64,000 nucleotides of DNA from Flavimaricola marinus (lineage in GTDB: Bacteria > Pseudomonadota > Alphaproteobacteria > Rhodobacterales > Rhodobacteraceae): NCBI RefSeq assembly GCF_900184895.1, contig NZ_FXZK01000005.1, positions 62,001-126,000 on the forward strand. Reading direction: 5' to 3'. Shown here one piece after another: positions 17,133-26,205 of the stretch (positions within the stretch are counted from its first letter, which is position 1; every line of letters starts with the position of its first letter). The notes beneath the pieces are model-generated. The model was not told the origin of the DNA. It worked only from the letters and a program-made list of their open reading frames with translations, and searched no databases. The position numbers and the translations under genes are program-made.

Positions 17133-17546
17133 TCAGCAAGAGGTCACACGGCGGGCAAGGATCGGGGCGCCGGCAGGGTCGACCATCGTCACCTCGACAG
17201 CCCCGCCCGACGCCATAAAGGCCGGAACGGCCGGGTTGGAACAGAGCGATCCGACAAAGCCCTGAGTGAAGCCGTCCTCGAACTCCTGTCGGCCGATCGC
17301 CTCGAGCTGGGCCACGGTGGCGACAAACTGGAAACCGGCGCGCAGGGTGCTGCCGTCCGCCTCGGCCGACAACAGGGTGACGCCGCCGCCGATATCCTTG
17401 CCGACATCGGCCTGCAGGGCGGCAACCACGCCATCAATGCCCGTGGCGGCAGAGGCGCTGACCGGGGTCGCGGTCGGGGTCGAAGTCTCGCAGGCAGCCA
17501 GTCCAAGCGCCAGAGCCATGGCAAGTGCGGCGTTCTTAATCATCAT
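17133..17546 (-). CDS. Small lipoprotein inside the sarcosine oxidase operon
   Basis: A 137-residue protein with a clear lipoprotein signal, MMIKNAALAMALALGLAAC, so it should be anchored in the envelope. The mature part has two more cysteines (SLCSNPAVPAF and a C-terminal VTSC). I do not recognise the family. It starts 4 bases inside the preceding gene and ends 17 bases before soxD, so it is a true operon member. It is unexpected between subunits of a cytosolic enzyme. Confidence 0.72.
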   Translation of the reverse strand: MMIKNAALAMALALGLAACETSTPTATPVSASAATGIDGVVAALQADVGKDIGGGVTLLSAEADGSTLRAGFQFVATVAQLEAIGRQEFEDGFTQGFVGSLCSNPAVPAFMASGGAVEVTMVDPAGAPILARRVTSC

Positions 17547-18037
17547 CGCGGTATCCTTTCGTCACAAATCGCATTGGCCACGCGCATCAGACGATAGGTC
17601 GTCGTCCGGCCCGGCCCTTCTGAGAGGTCAACGGCACCGCCGCAGCCCTCGGTGTCTCCGACCAACAGGTAGTCGGTGCGCAATTCCAGTATGTTGCCGT
17701 CGTTGCGCGTCACTTCGAACCAGCCGCCATCGCATTCCACCGAACAGCCCGCCGTCACATCGTCGACCCAGCAGATCAACCCCTGATCCAAGGTCTGACC
17801 GGCAAGCGGGGTGCCTGCGACATGGCCCTGATCGGTCAACTCGACCGAAATCCACGCAAAGGTCTGGTCGTATTTGGTGTCGTGGCTGAACTGGAGCAGG
17901 AATTCATCGACGATCTGATCCGGCTGCGAGGCAAGATGCTCGGGCGAATAGTCGCGGGCATAGCAGGACGGGTCGAACAGAGGTTGCGCCGCCGCAGGGG
18001 TGGCCAGCATCAGGCTAATGCAGATTATGTTGCGCAC
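17543..18037 (-). CDS. Secreted cysteine-rich protein inside the sarcosine oxidase operon
   Basis: A 164-residue protein with a Sec signal peptide ending near ATPAAAQP, so periplasmic or secreted. The mature part has about six cysteines (SCYARDY, LICWVDD, GCSVECDGG, EGCGGAV, AICDE), suggesting disulfides. It starts 23 bases inside the 3' end of soxB and its stop overlaps the next lipoprotein gene, so translation is coupled. The family is unknown; position suggests periplasmic sensing, binding or protection linked to methylamine-type substrates, which is inference only. Confidence 0.72.
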   Translation of the reverse strand: MRNIICISLMLATPAAAQPLFDPSCYARDYSPEHLASQPDQIVDEFLLQFSHDTKYDQTFAWISVELTDQGHVAGTPLAGQTLDQGLICWVDDVTAGCSVECDGGWFEVTRNDGNILELRTDYLLVGDTEGCGGAVDLSEGPGRTTTYRLMRVANAICDERIPR

Positions 18038-19271
18038 CGGTGCCCTCCTCGTCCATGATCCCGCGCCCGGTCAGGAAACGGTCGAGCCGGAACTTGGCCG
18101 CCGGGGCGTGGTGTTGGCCCGTGGCGATCAGGTGGGCGGTCGAAAAGCCCGATCCCGGCACCGCCTTGAAGCCCCCGTAATTCCAGCCGCAATTGACAAA
18201 CAGACCCTCAGTCGGGGTCTTGTCGATGGTGGGCGACCCGTCGGGCGACATATCCATGATACCGCCCCAGGAGCGAAGCACCTTGGCCTTGCCGATCATC
18301 GGCATCAGCGTCATCGCGGCATCCATCACATGCTCTTTCATCGGCAGGTTCCCCCGCGCGGCATAAGAGCTGTAGAAATCGATGTCGCCGCCAAAGACGA
18401 GGCCGCCCTTGTCGGACTGGCTGATATAGAAGTGGCCCATGCCAAAGCTGACCACATGGTTGATGACAGGCTTCAGCCCTTCGGTGACGAAGGCCTGCAA
18501 CACATGGCTCTCGATCGGCAGGCGCATCCCCGCCATCGCGGCCACCTGAGACGAGCGGCCCGCCACGATCATCGCCACCTTCTTGGCGCGGATCGGACCG
18601 CGCGAGGTCTGCACGCCGCGGACCACGCCGCCCTCGATATCGATGCCGGTGACTTCGCAGTTCTGGATCAGATCGACGCCGCGCTGGTCGGCGCCGCGGG
18701 CATAGCCCCACGCCACCGCATCATGGCGGGCCGTGCCGCCGCGCGGGTGCAACAGGCCGCCATAGATCGGAAACCGGACGTTGTCGAAATCCAGATAGGG
18801 CAGATGCTTGCGCACCCCGTCGCGGTCAAGAAGGATCGCGTCGTCGCCCTGATTGACCATGGCATTGCCACGGCGAACGAAGGCATCGCGTTGGCCGTCC
18901 GAGTGGAACAGATTGATCAGGCCACGCTGCGAATGCATGACGTTGTAATTGAGGTCGGCCTCAAGGCCTTCCCACAGCTTCAGCGAATGCGAATAGAACT
19001 CGGAATTGCCGGGCAGGAAATAATTGGCGCGGACGATGGTGGTGTTGCGGCCCACGTTACCGCCGCCCAGATAGCCCTTTTCCAGCACCGCGACATTGGT
19101 GATGCCGTGCTCCTTGGCGAGGTAGTAGGCCGTCGACAGACCATGCCCGCCGCCGCCGATGATGACGACGTCATATTCCGCCTTGGGTTCGGGATCGCGC
19201 CACATGGGCGTCCAGCCGGTTTGCCCGCGCAAACCTTCCCAAATCACCTTCAAGCCGGAAAACCGTCCCAT
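18015..19271 (-). CDS. soxB: Sarcosine oxidase beta subunit family protein
   Basis: The 418-residue flavoprotein subunit that oxidises sarcosine. Its D-amino-acid-oxidase-type Rossmann motif DVVIIGGGGHGLSTAYYLA is near residue 34. The LGGGNVGRNTTIVRANY segment, where the beta subunit carries covalent FMN in known enzymes, is near residue 68. The late WGGIMDMSPDGSPTIDKTP is the standard C-terminal flavin contact. It is the first gene of the operon soxB, two exported proteins, soxD, soxA, soxG. Confidence 0.94.
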   Translation of the reverse strand: MGRFSGLKVIWEGLRGQTGWTPMWRDPEPKAEYDVVIIGGGGHGLSTAYYLAKEHGITNVAVLEKGYLGGGNVGRNTTIVRANYFLPGNSEFYSHSLKLWEGLEADLNYNVMHSQRGLINLFHSDGQRDAFVRRGNAMVNQGDDAILLDRDGVRKHLPYLDFDNVRFPIYGGLLHPRGGTARHDAVAWGYARGADQRGVDLIQNCEVTGIDIEGGVVRGVQTSRGPIRAKKVAMIVAGRSSQVAAMAGMRLPIESHVLQAFVTEGLKPVINHVVSFGMGHFYISQSDKGGLVFGGDIDFYSSYAARGNLPMKEHVMDAAMTLMPMIGKAKVLRSWGGIMDMSPDGSPTIDKTPTEGLFVNCGWNYGGFKAVPGSGFSTAHLIATGQHHAPAAKFRLDRFLTGRGIMDEEGTGAQHNLH

Positions 19272-19374
19272 CGCGCGCTCCTTGTTGCGCCCGACACTAG
19301 CAACCCAGCAGGCAGGCGCAACGGCCCTTTCCGACAGAGTCCGGCAAATTCACGCCGTGACGCAGAGGGCCGGG

Positions 19375-19824
19375 TCACATCGGCGCGGGGCCGGGATGAT
19401 CGGCGGCGCAATGAGCGTGATCGGACAGGCTTTCGATCACTCGGCACTCGCCCACGGTGCCACCGGCGCAGGTGGCGATCATCCGGTCGAGCTCTACGCC
19501 CAGCGCCTCCAGACGCGCGATCCGGCGGGTCACTTCGGCCCTTTGGGCGCGGGCGATGGCGTCGACGGCGGCGCAGGATTGGTCGGGCTCGTCGCTGAGG
19601 CTCAGAAGCGTCGCCACATCCTCGAGCGCAAAGCCCAGCTCGCGGGCATGGCGGATAAAGCGCAGGCGATCCACGTGGGATTGGGCATAGAGCCTGCGAT
19701 TGCCCTCGCTGCGCGGCGGGGCGGGCAACAACCCGCGGCTCTCATAGAAGCGGACGGTGGTCACCTTCACCCCCGAGGCGCGGGCGGCCTCGCCGATGGT
19801 GAAGTCTCCCGGTTGTGGCGACAT
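19375..19824 (-). CDS. MerR-family metal-responsive regulator
   Basis: A 149-residue MerR regulator. The winged helix begins FTIGEAARASGVKVTTVRFYE, followed by the coiled-coil dimer helix. A C-terminal metal-type loop holds CAGGTVGECRVIESL and late histidine/cysteine residues, as in ZntR/CadR/PbrR sensors. The frame opens 32 codons earlier, but the ATG at 19824 starts right at the domain. The gene is divergent from a cation diffusion transporter, with a 15-base dyad between, the normal pattern for MerR control of a metal exporter. Confidence 0.9.
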   Translation of the reverse strand: MSPQPGDFTIGEAARASGVKVTTVRFYESRGLLPAPPRSEGNRRLYAQSHVDRLRFIRHARELGFALEDVATLLSLSDEPDQSCAAVDAIARAQRAEVTRRIARLEALGVELDRMIATCAGGTVGECRVIESLSDHAHCAADHPGPAPM

Positions 19825-19835
19825 GGGGCTTGCTC

Positions 19836-19850
19836 CTACAGTGACTGTAG
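19836..19850. promoter_or_regulatory. MerR-type operator dyad
   Basis: CTACAGTGACTGTAG is a palindrome (CTACAGT, G, ACTGTAG reading inward) in the gap between the MerR gene and the transporter gene. A TTGCTC element just upstream of it can serve as a rightward -35 box. MerR regulators act on such dyads inside overlong promoter spacers. Assignment to this regulator is inference from position. Confidence 0.75.
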
Positions 19851-19896
19851 ATGGCATCAAGGGATAACGACGACCGAATCGCAAGGAGAAACCGCT

Positions 19897-20517
19897 ATGG
19901 CCGGATGCCATCACCACCACGAAGCCGCCTTCGACGGCATGGCCCCCGCCTACAAGCGCGCGCTCTGGGCCGTGATCGCGATCAACGCGGGCATGTTCAT
20001 CGTGGAGATCACCGCCGGGTCGCTGGCCGGATCACAGGCGCTCAAGGCAGACGCGCTGGACTTTCTGGGCGACAGCCTGACCTACGGGCTCAGCCTCTTC
20101 GTCATCGGGATGCCCATTGCGCAACGGGCCAACGTGGCGCTGCTCAAGGGCGTCTCGCTGGCGGCCATGGGGCTTTGGGTGCTGGGCAGCACCATCTGGC
20201 TGATGCTGGGGCCCGGGCTGCCCGAAGCGGACGTCATGGGTGTCGTGGGGCTTCTGGCGCTGGCGGCGAACGTGGCCTCGGTCGCGATCCTGATGCGCTG
20301 GAAGGACGGCGACGCCAATGTGCGGTCGGTCTGGCTTTGCTCGCGCAACGATGCCATCGGCAATGTCGCGGTGATCGGGGCCGCCGGTGCCGTCGCCGTC
20401 ACGCAAAGCGGCTGGCCCGATCTGATCGTCGCCGGGCTTATGGCGGGACTGTTCCTGTCCTCCTCGGCGCAGATCCTGAAACAGGCACTGGCAGAGCGTC
20501 AGCAGGTCGGCGCGTAG
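19897..20517 (+). CDS. Short cation diffusion facilitator transporter
   Basis: A 206-residue membrane protein with about six hydrophobic segments. It begins with a histidine-rich metal-binding stretch, MAGCHHHHEAAFDGMAP. Transmembrane segment 2 holds KADALDFLGDSLTYG and segment 5 holds SRNDAIGNVAVIG, the aspartate pairs of the CDF zinc site. It lacks the cytoplasmic C-terminal domain of classic CDF proteins, as in a short subgroup seen in alphaproteobacteria. AAGGAG precedes the ATG. Control by the divergent MerR protein suggests efflux of zinc, cadmium or a similar ion. Confidence 0.86.
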   Translation: MAGCHHHHEAAFDGMAPAYKRALWAVIAINAGMFIVEITAGSLAGSQALKADALDFLGDSLTYGLSLFVIGMPIAQRANVALLKGVSLAAMGLWVLGSTIWLMLGPGLPEADVMGVVGLLALAANVASVAILMRWKDGDANVRSVWLCSRNDAIGNVAVIGAAGAVAVTQSGWPDLIVAGLMAGLFLSSSAQILKQALAERQQVGA

Positions 20518-20526
20518 CCGATGCGT

Positions 20527-21111
20527 CTAGCTGGTCCCGGAACCGGACCACGCCTGCAACTGGCCGAACACCTCCTTGACCGAGCCGTCGATCGCGCGGG
20601 TCGGGATCAGGACGGGCAGACGGGGGTGCAGAACCACCAGGTGATTGGCCCAGCGCCGACAGCGAACCGGGCCGTCGGACCAACTGAACCGGCCCGAGAA
20701 CGCATCCCCTGCCACCGAGAAGCCGTCATCGTCAAAGATCAGCTCATGCTCCATGCCCTGCGACGCATCGAACCAAGTGCGCAACGCCGCCGTTTCGATG
20801 CTGTCGGTCCGCCAGTGCATGACCTGCATCACCGCGAAACTGGCAAGCCACACGACAATGAAAACCGCCACAAGCTCCGGCACGAACGCGGGAAGATCGG
20901 GGGCCCATAGGAGAGCGAGCATGAGCGTGCTGAGCACAGGCACCCCGAAATAGGCCACCAGATAGGTGGCCGCGGCGCCCCACCAGCCCGTCCGCTTGGG
21001 ACGGGCCTGCGCCAGAAACTCGGCGAATTGCCGATTGAGCAACAGATAGGCCGGGAAGTCGGCCGGCTCCAATCTGACCGATATGCGTAGGGCACCGTTA
21101 TCTCGGGGCAT
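20527..21111 (-). CDS. YcxB-like membrane protein
   Basis: A 194-residue protein with two adjacent hydrophobic helices near residues 45-95 and a soluble C-terminal half containing IFDDDGFSVAGDAFSGRFSW. This resembles the YcxB-like family, in which a two-helix membrane anchor precedes a small beta domain of unknown role. It follows gdhA by 6 bases on the same strand and is probably co-transcribed with it. Confidence 0.6.
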   Translation of the reverse strand: MPRDNGALRISVRLEPADFPAYLLLNRQFAEFLAQARPKRTGWWGAAATYLVAYFGVPVLSTLMLALLWAPDLPAFVPELVAVFIVVWLASFAVMQVMHWRTDSIETAALRTWFDASQGMEHELIFDDDGFSVAGDAFSGRFSWSDGPVRCRRWANHLVVLHPRLPVLIPTRAIDGSVKEVFGQLQAWSGSGTS

Positions 21112-21117
21112 AAAAGC

Positions 21118-22560
21118 CTATAGTCCTTTTGCCTTGTAACTCGCCGCCACCCGATCGATGGATACCAGATAGGCCGCGGTGCGCAAATCGGTCACTTCCT
21201 CGCGGCTGTGCCATACCTCGCGCATCGCCTGATAGGCGGCGCGCATCGTGTCGTCCAAGCCGGAACGGACAAGCTCCAGCTCATCGGCCCCGCGCAGGTA
21301 TTGCGCCTTGAAGCCGGGGCTGAGCGTCCAGTTGATCGAGGTGTCCTTGGAGATGCGCTCCAACTCGTCGACGATCAGCTGGTGGCGGCTTTCCTCCTGA
21401 CGGCGTTGCATCCGGCCAAAGCGGATATGGGACAGGTTCTTGACCCATTCAAAATAGGACACGGTCACGCCGCCGGCGTTGGCATACATGTCGGGAATGA
21501 TGACCGTTCCCTTTTCGCGCAGGATTTCGTCGGCACCGGCGGTGACCGGACCGTTCGCGGCCTCGATGATCAGCGGCGCCTTGATCTTGGGCGCGTTCTT
21601 GCGGTTTATCACGCCTTCCAGAGCGGCAGGGATCAGGATGTCACAGTTCTCTTCGAGAAGCTGTTGACCGTCCTTCAGGGTATTGGCAGCCGGATAACCG
21701 GTGATGCCGCCATGTTTCATGATCCATTGATGCACCGCCTCGACGTTGAGGCCCGCCTCATCGTGCAAGGCCCCGTCGCGCTCGATAATGCCGGTGATCT
21801 TGCAGCCGTCCTCTTCGGACAGGAACTTGGCGGCGTGATAGCCCACATTGCCGAGGCCCTGCACGATCACACGCTTGCCGTCTAGAGTGCCGGACATCCG
21901 GGCGATGGCCACATCCTCCGGGTGACGGAAGAATTCGCGGAGCGCATACTGAACACCGCGGCCCGTGGCCTCGGTGCGGCCCTGAATGCCGCCGGCATGG
22001 GTGGGCTTGCCGGTGACGCAGGCGTTGCCGTTGATATCGGTGGTGTTCATTCGCTTGTATTGGTCCGCGATCCACGCCATCTCGCGCTCACCCGTGCCCA
22101 TATCGGGGGCCGGAACGTTCTGGGCGGGGTTGATCATGTCGCGCTTGATCAGCTCATAGGCAAAACGACGGGTGATCAGTTCCAGCTCGTGCTCGTTCCA
22201 TTCGCGGGGATCAATGCGCAACCCGCCCTTGGAGCCGCCGTAAGGCACCTCGACCAGAGCGCATTTGTAGGTCATCAGCGCGGCGAGAGCCTCGACCTCG
22301 TCCTGATGCACCCCGATCGCGAAACGGATACCGCCCTTGACCGGCTCCATGTGTTCGGAATGGACGCTGCGGTAGCCGGTGAAGGTCTTGATTTCACCAC
22401 GAAGCCGCACGCCGAACCGAACGGTATAGGTGGCGTTGCACACCCTGATCTTCTCTTCCAGCCCCGGGGACAGATCCATCAGTGCGACGGCTCTGTTGAA
22501 CATGATGTCAACGGATTCGCGGAAACTGGGCTCTGGCGCCTGGCCGGCTTTCTGGGTCAT
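21118..22560 (-). CDS. gdhA: Glutamate dehydrogenase (Glu/Leu/Phe/Val dehydrogenase family)
   Basis: A 480-residue enzyme that interconverts glutamate and 2-oxoglutarate with ammonia. The N-terminal dimerisation domain has GGIRFAIGVHQDEVEALAALM and the substrate lysine motif PYGGSKGGLRI near residue 108. The cofactor Rossmann domain has VQGLGNVGYHAAKFL near 235. It is full length. The gene has a 361-base upstream region and only the small YcxB-like gene after it. NAD versus NADP use cannot be settled by eye. Confidence 0.93.
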   Translation of the reverse strand: MTQKAGQAPEPSFRESVDIMFNRAVALMDLSPGLEEKIRVCNATYTVRFGVRLRGEIKTFTGYRSVHSEHMEPVKGGIRFAIGVHQDEVEALAALMTYKCALVEVPYGGSKGGLRIDPREWNEHELELITRRFAYELIKRDMINPAQNVPAPDMGTGEREMAWIADQYKRMNTTDINGNACVTGKPTHAGGIQGRTEATGRGVQYALREFFRHPEDVAIARMSGTLDGKRVIVQGLGNVGYHAAKFLSEEDGCKITGIIERDGALHDEAGLNVEAVHQWIMKHGGITGYPAANTLKDGQQLLEENCDILIPAALEGVINRKNAPKIKAPLIIEAANGPVTAGADEILREKGTVIIPDMYANAGGVTVSYFEWVKNLSHIRFGRMQRRQEESRHQLIVDELERISKDTSINWTLSPGFKAQYLRGADELELVRSGLDDTMRAAYQAMREVWHSREEVTDLRTAAYLVSIDRVAASYKAKGL

Positions 22561-22921
22561 GAAAAGGTCCTTCCGTGGGGCAATTCGGCCCCGTTATTGC
22601 TGAATGCGCGGCCGCCTTCTGCGACCGCTGACCGCACCCTAACGCTGATTCGTAAAGGCTCCGCTCAAAAACGACTAAACTTGAAAATTCACCGTTCTTT
22701 AAGGTTTGTGTGCACAGCGTTGACAGTGCAGCGTTTCCGCACAAACGACAATGCTCGGGCCGACGGCAATCTGTGTCGAATTATCGATATAATGCCATCG
22801 CTTAGCCCAATCGTTCGCCCCATTTCAGCCACAAAAACATGAGCATTTATGCCATTCACGGGCAGAGATCTGCTTAGCCCGACCGGGATCCGCAAAGAGA
22901 CCGGAGCTGCGAGCCACAAGG
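22561..22921. promoter_or_regulatory. Promoter region between divergent gdhA and the TadG-like gene
   Basis: No gene was seen. The stretch is less GC rich than its flanks. It contains an inverted pair, GTTTGTG at 22704-22710 and CACAAAC at 22740-22746, enclosing TGCACA and a TTGACA sequence that could be a -35 box. It must hold both divergent promoters, but exact boxes were not assigned with confidence. Confidence 0.4.
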
Positions 22922-24541
22922 ATGCTGATCGATATGAGAGACGCACAACGACACATTTTCGCGCGCCGTGGGGGCGAGGCGCTGAAACGGGTCAAATCAT
23001 TCCGGCGGGATGAAGACGGCGCGATGGTCGTCTTCACGCTGTTTATCCTTGCCATGATGCTCATGGTGGGCGGCATGGCCGTAGACATGATGCGGTTCGA
23101 AACCTACCGGGCCCGACTGCAATCCACCCTCGACCGGGCCGTTCTGGCCGCGGCCGACCTGGACGTCTGCCTCGAGGGCGAAGGCGTCGCGGAAGCCGTG
23201 GTCAACGACTACGTGCTCAAGGCGGGCTTCGAAGAACAACTCGACAGCGTCAGCGTCATTCAGGGGTTCAACTCCTGCGAAGTCGCCGCGACCGCCTCGA
23301 TCGAGGTGAACACGATCTTCATGCAGATGGTCGGGGTCGACGAACTGGCCTCCCCCGCCGCCAGCTCCGCCGTCGAGGCACTGGACGAGGTCGAGATCAG
23401 CCTCGTGCTCGACGTCTCCGGCTCGATGGCCAGCAACAACCGGCTGGTCAACATGCGCAACGCCGCCCGCGAATTCGTGGGCGAAATGTTCAACGGGTTC
23501 GACGACGAATCCCTGTCGATGTCGATCGTGCCCTACTCCACCCAGGTGAACCTCGGGCCGGCTCTGGCCGCGCAATACACGCGCAATTACGCCCACGGAT
23601 ACAGCTATTGCATCGACCTGCCGGCCAGCACATACGGCACGACGTCCCTGCCGACCACGGCGACCTACGATCAGGCCGCGCATGTGGACGTGGACGGCTA
23701 CGCCTCCAGTTGGAGCAACCGCTATGCGTCGCGGTTCGTCTGCAACCCGGACAGCCGGGCGCATGTGATGCCGTTCGCCACCAATGAAGGAGCGATCGAC
23801 ACAATGATCGCCAACCTGCAATCGAATGAATGGACCTCCATCGAGATGGGGGCAAAGTGGGGCGTCGCCTTGCTCGACCCCTCCTCGCAGCCGGTGGTCA
23901 ACGGACTGATCAGCGCCGGCGCGGTCTCCGGTGACGTCGCAGGGCGGCCGTTGGATTTCGGCACGACCGGATCGCTCAAGGTCATGGTGCTCATGACCGA
24001 CGGTGAAAACACCCAGCACTACGAGTTGGACACAAACTACCGGTCAGGCGATTCCGATGTGTGGAAGGCCTCCTCCGGCGTCTACTACGTGCAAGACGAA
24101 GAGCAGGGAAACTGGGACGGCGACAGCACCTGGTACGAGGATTACTACCGCCCGCAAAACGACAACTTCACCAACTCGCGGTCGGGCAACCGGATGACGT
24201 GGCCGGAGCTGTTCAACGAGGTCTCGCTTGACGGTCACGCCTGGTATTTCCGGCGGGGTCAGACCAACAACAACAGCGTCTGGAACGACTGGTACTACGA
24301 TCTGTTCACCACCACGACGACAGCGGACAAGGACGAACGACTGGATGACCTCTGCACCGCCGCCAAAAGCCAAGGCATCATCATCTTTGCCATCGGTTTC
24401 GAGGTGACGGACCGGGCAGCGGACGTGATGGAAAGCTGCGCCTCGTCTCCTAGCCACTTCTACCGGGTGAACGGGCTTGAGATCTCCACCGCCTTCAGCT
24501 CGATCGCCGCCAACATCACCTCACTGAGGCTCGTGCAATGA
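22922..24541 (+). CDS. TadG-like pseudopilus protein with von Willebrand A domain
   Basis: A 539-residue protein. The N-terminus has a TadE/TadG-type segment with an acidic start, RRDEDGAMVVFTLFILAM near residue 28, then one membrane helix. A von Willebrand factor A domain follows with a complete metal-ion site DVSGS near residue 164 and a late VLMTDGENTQ. The region between about 365 and 460 is rich in Tyr, Trp, Asn and Asp. Such proteins belong to Tad/Flp pilus loci and face the periplasm. The first gene of a three-gene unit; ATG 22934 is a possible alternative start. Confidence 0.85.
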   Translation: MLIDMRDAQRHIFARRGGEALKRVKSFRRDEDGAMVVFTLFILAMMLMVGGMAVDMMRFETYRARLQSTLDRAVLAAADLDVCLEGEGVAEAVVNDYVLKAGFEEQLDSVSVIQGFNSCEVAATASIEVNTIFMQMVGVDELASPAASSAVEALDEVEISLVLDVSGSMASNNRLVNMRNAAREFVGEMFNGFDDESLSMSIVPYSTQVNLGPALAAQYTRNYAHGYSYCIDLPASTYGTTSLPTTATYDQAAHVDVDGYASSWSNRYASRFVCNPDSRAHVMPFATNEGAIDTMIANLQSNEWTSIEMGAKWGVALLDPSSQPVVNGLISAGAVSGDVAGRPLDFGTTGSLKVMVLMTDGENTQHYELDTNYRSGDSDVWKASSGVYYVQDEEQGNWDGDSTWYEDYYRPQNDNFTNSRSGNRMTWPELFNEVSLDGHAWYFRRGQTNNNSVWNDWYYDLFTTTTTADKDERLDDLCTAAKSQGIIIFAIGFEVTDRAADVMESCASSPSHFYRVNGLEISTAFSSIAANITSLRLVQ

Positions 24542-25083
24542 TGATCAATCGGAAAATGCGCCGCATCGCCGCTCGGTTTCTGCGTGACGAATCCGGCAAC
24601 GGAACCATCGAGTTCGTGATCTTCGTCCCGTTCTTCCTGATGCTCTTCCTGTCGAGCTTCGAGGTTGGGATGCTGATGGCGCGCAACGTGATGCTGGATC
24701 GCGGGCTGGACATCGCCGTGCGGCAGGTGCGGCTGGGTCAGATGGACCCGGTCAACCACACCAATATGAAAACCGCGGTCTGCGATGCGGCCGTGATCAT
24801 CCCCAACTGCATGAGCGAGTTGCGGCTGGAAATGCGCCCGCTCGATCCGCGCGGTTGGCAAAACATCCCCGACACCCCCGATTGCGTCAACGCCGAAGAC
24901 CCAAGCGCCCCGGTGCGGCAATTCGTGGCCGGTCAGCCGAACCAGCTGATGATCGTGCGCGCCTGCGCCATCTTCGATCCGATCGCGCCAAAAGCGGGCT
25001 TCGGCGAGAAGCTGAGCGGCGGCGACGACAACGACCGTTACGCCCTGTTCTCGTCCGCGGCCTATGTTGTGGAGCCTAATTGA
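24538..25083 (+). CDS. TadE-like pseudopilin
   Basis: A 181-residue protein. Its start RRIAARFLRDESGNGTIEFVIFVPFFLMLFL has the glycine-glutamate transition before a hydrophobic helix (GNGTIEF) that defines TadE-like prepilin segments cut by a TadV/prepilin peptidase. The periplasmic domain has four cysteines that can form disulfides. It overlaps the TadG-like gene by 4 bases. Expected to sit in the inner membrane as a minor pseudopilin. Confidence 0.85.
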   Translation: MMINRKMRRIAARFLRDESGNGTIEFVIFVPFFLMLFLSSFEVGMLMARNVMLDRGLDIAVRQVRLGQMDPVNHTNMKTAVCDAAVIIPNCMSELRLEMRPLDPRGWQNIPDTPDCVNAEDPSAPVRQFVAGQPNQLMIVRACAIFDPIAPKAGFGEKLSGGDDNDRYALFSSAAYVVEPN

Positions 25084-25084
25084 T

Positions 25085-25711
25085 ATGACACAAGAAACTC
25101 CTCGAAAGCGCGGGACGCGCAAGGGCCCGCTCGGTTGGGCCAGCCGCGCCCTGCGGCGGATCCGCCGCTCCGAAGACGGTTCTGTCTCTGTCGAGGCGGT
25201 CTGCATGTTGCCGCTGATGATCTGGGCCTTTCTCGGGATGTATGTGTTCTACGACGCCTACCGGGCGCAATTCGTGAACACCAAGGCAGGGTATACCCTC
25301 GGCGATATCCTCAGCCGCGAGACGACCTACATCACGCCGGAATATCTCGACAGCCTCTACGACCTGCAAAGGTTTCTCGTGGACCGTCAGGAACCGATCC
25401 GGCTGCGGCTGACCGTGATCAGCTATGACCAGGACTCCGACAGCTTCAACGTGCGCTGGTCGCAGAACCGGGGCGGCGGCGGCGTGCTGACGACCGGCGA
25501 TCTGCCCGCGATGCGGCACCTGATCCCTGACATGGCCGACGGGTCTGTCGCGGTGGTCGTGCAGACCTCGATGGAATACAAGGCGATCTATGGCGCCGGT
25601 ATCGGGCTGATGGACTTCGACGACATCATCGTCACACGGCCACGCTTCGCCGGTCAGCTCTGCTGGAATTCGGTCAACACCAATCCGACGCAAGCCACGG
25701 CCACCTGCTAA
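25085..25711 (+). CDS. TadF/TadE-like minor pseudopilin
   Basis: A 208-residue protein with a basic N-terminus of about 35 residues followed by RRSEDGSVSVEAVCMLPLMI, the same prepilin-like segment with the conserved glutamate (SVEAV), and a single membrane helix. The ATG at 25085 is chosen because the upstream ATG lies inside the previous gene. It ends with two cysteines (LCWNS and ATC). Third member of the TadG/E/F-like unit; no secretion ATPase or flp pilin is nearby, so the rest of the machine must be encoded elsewhere. Confidence 0.8.
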   Translation: MTQETPRKRGTRKGPLGWASRALRRIRRSEDGSVSVEAVCMLPLMIWAFLGMYVFYDAYRAQFVNTKAGYTLGDILSRETTYITPEYLDSLYDLQRFLVDRQEPIRLRLTVISYDQDSDSFNVRWSQNRGGGGVLTTGDLPAMRHLIPDMADGSVAVVVQTSMEYKAIYGAGIGLMDFDDIIVTRPRFAGQLCWNSVNTNPTQATATC

Positions 25712-26205
25712 AGGCCAAGGTTTCCCTGCCGCTGGGCAAGGCTGAGCGCGATCTGTTCGCCCATGAACTTGGTCTCGCGCATCGGGGTCACACCCCCGAC
25801 GCCGACCCTGCGGCCAATCCTCCAATACAGGCCCGGCGCCCAGGCGCCCGGGCCTTTTTCCTTGAGGATCAGGACAAAACCGTTCGAGGGCTTGAAGGCA
25901 AAGGTGCCACGCTCGACCTTGGCGATTTCGTCCCAATCGGCCAGCACTCGGCCGCTGGAGTCGCGCAGACCCTCCTCGGTCAACTCCAGCCGCATCGACG
26001 TGGCGCGACGCATCCGCTCGGCCGCCCACAGGATAAACGCGCCCAGCGCGATCAGAAATACCGCCCAGCCCAGCGCCGGCGGCTGTGCCAGAGCCATCCA
26101 GATCAGCAGCGCCCCGAGCAGATAGATGGTCGCGACCGCCATCACCCGACGGCCGGCGGATGGCGCCAACCGCAACAAAACACCGTTCTCATCCGGTTCC
26201 AGCAT
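25708..26205 (-). CDS. Two-helix membrane protein of unknown function
   Basis: A 165-residue protein with two hydrophobic helices near residues 21-58 (TIYLLGALLIWMALA, then LGWAVFLIALGAFILWA) and a soluble C-terminal domain with DWDEIAKVERGTFAFKPSNG. It resembles small PH-like bacterial membrane proteins, but no firm family is recognised. ATG 26205 is chosen because AGGAGG sits six bases before it. Its stop overlaps the stop of the TadF-like gene on the other strand. Confidence 0.72.
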   Translation of the reverse strand: MLEPDENGVLLRLAPSAGRRVMAVATIYLLGALLIWMALAQPPALGWAVFLIALGAFILWAAERMRRATSMRLELTEEGLRDSSGRVLADWDEIAKVERGTFAFKPSNGFVLILKEKGPGAWAPGLYWRIGRRVGVGGVTPMRETKFMGEQIALSLAQRQGNLGL

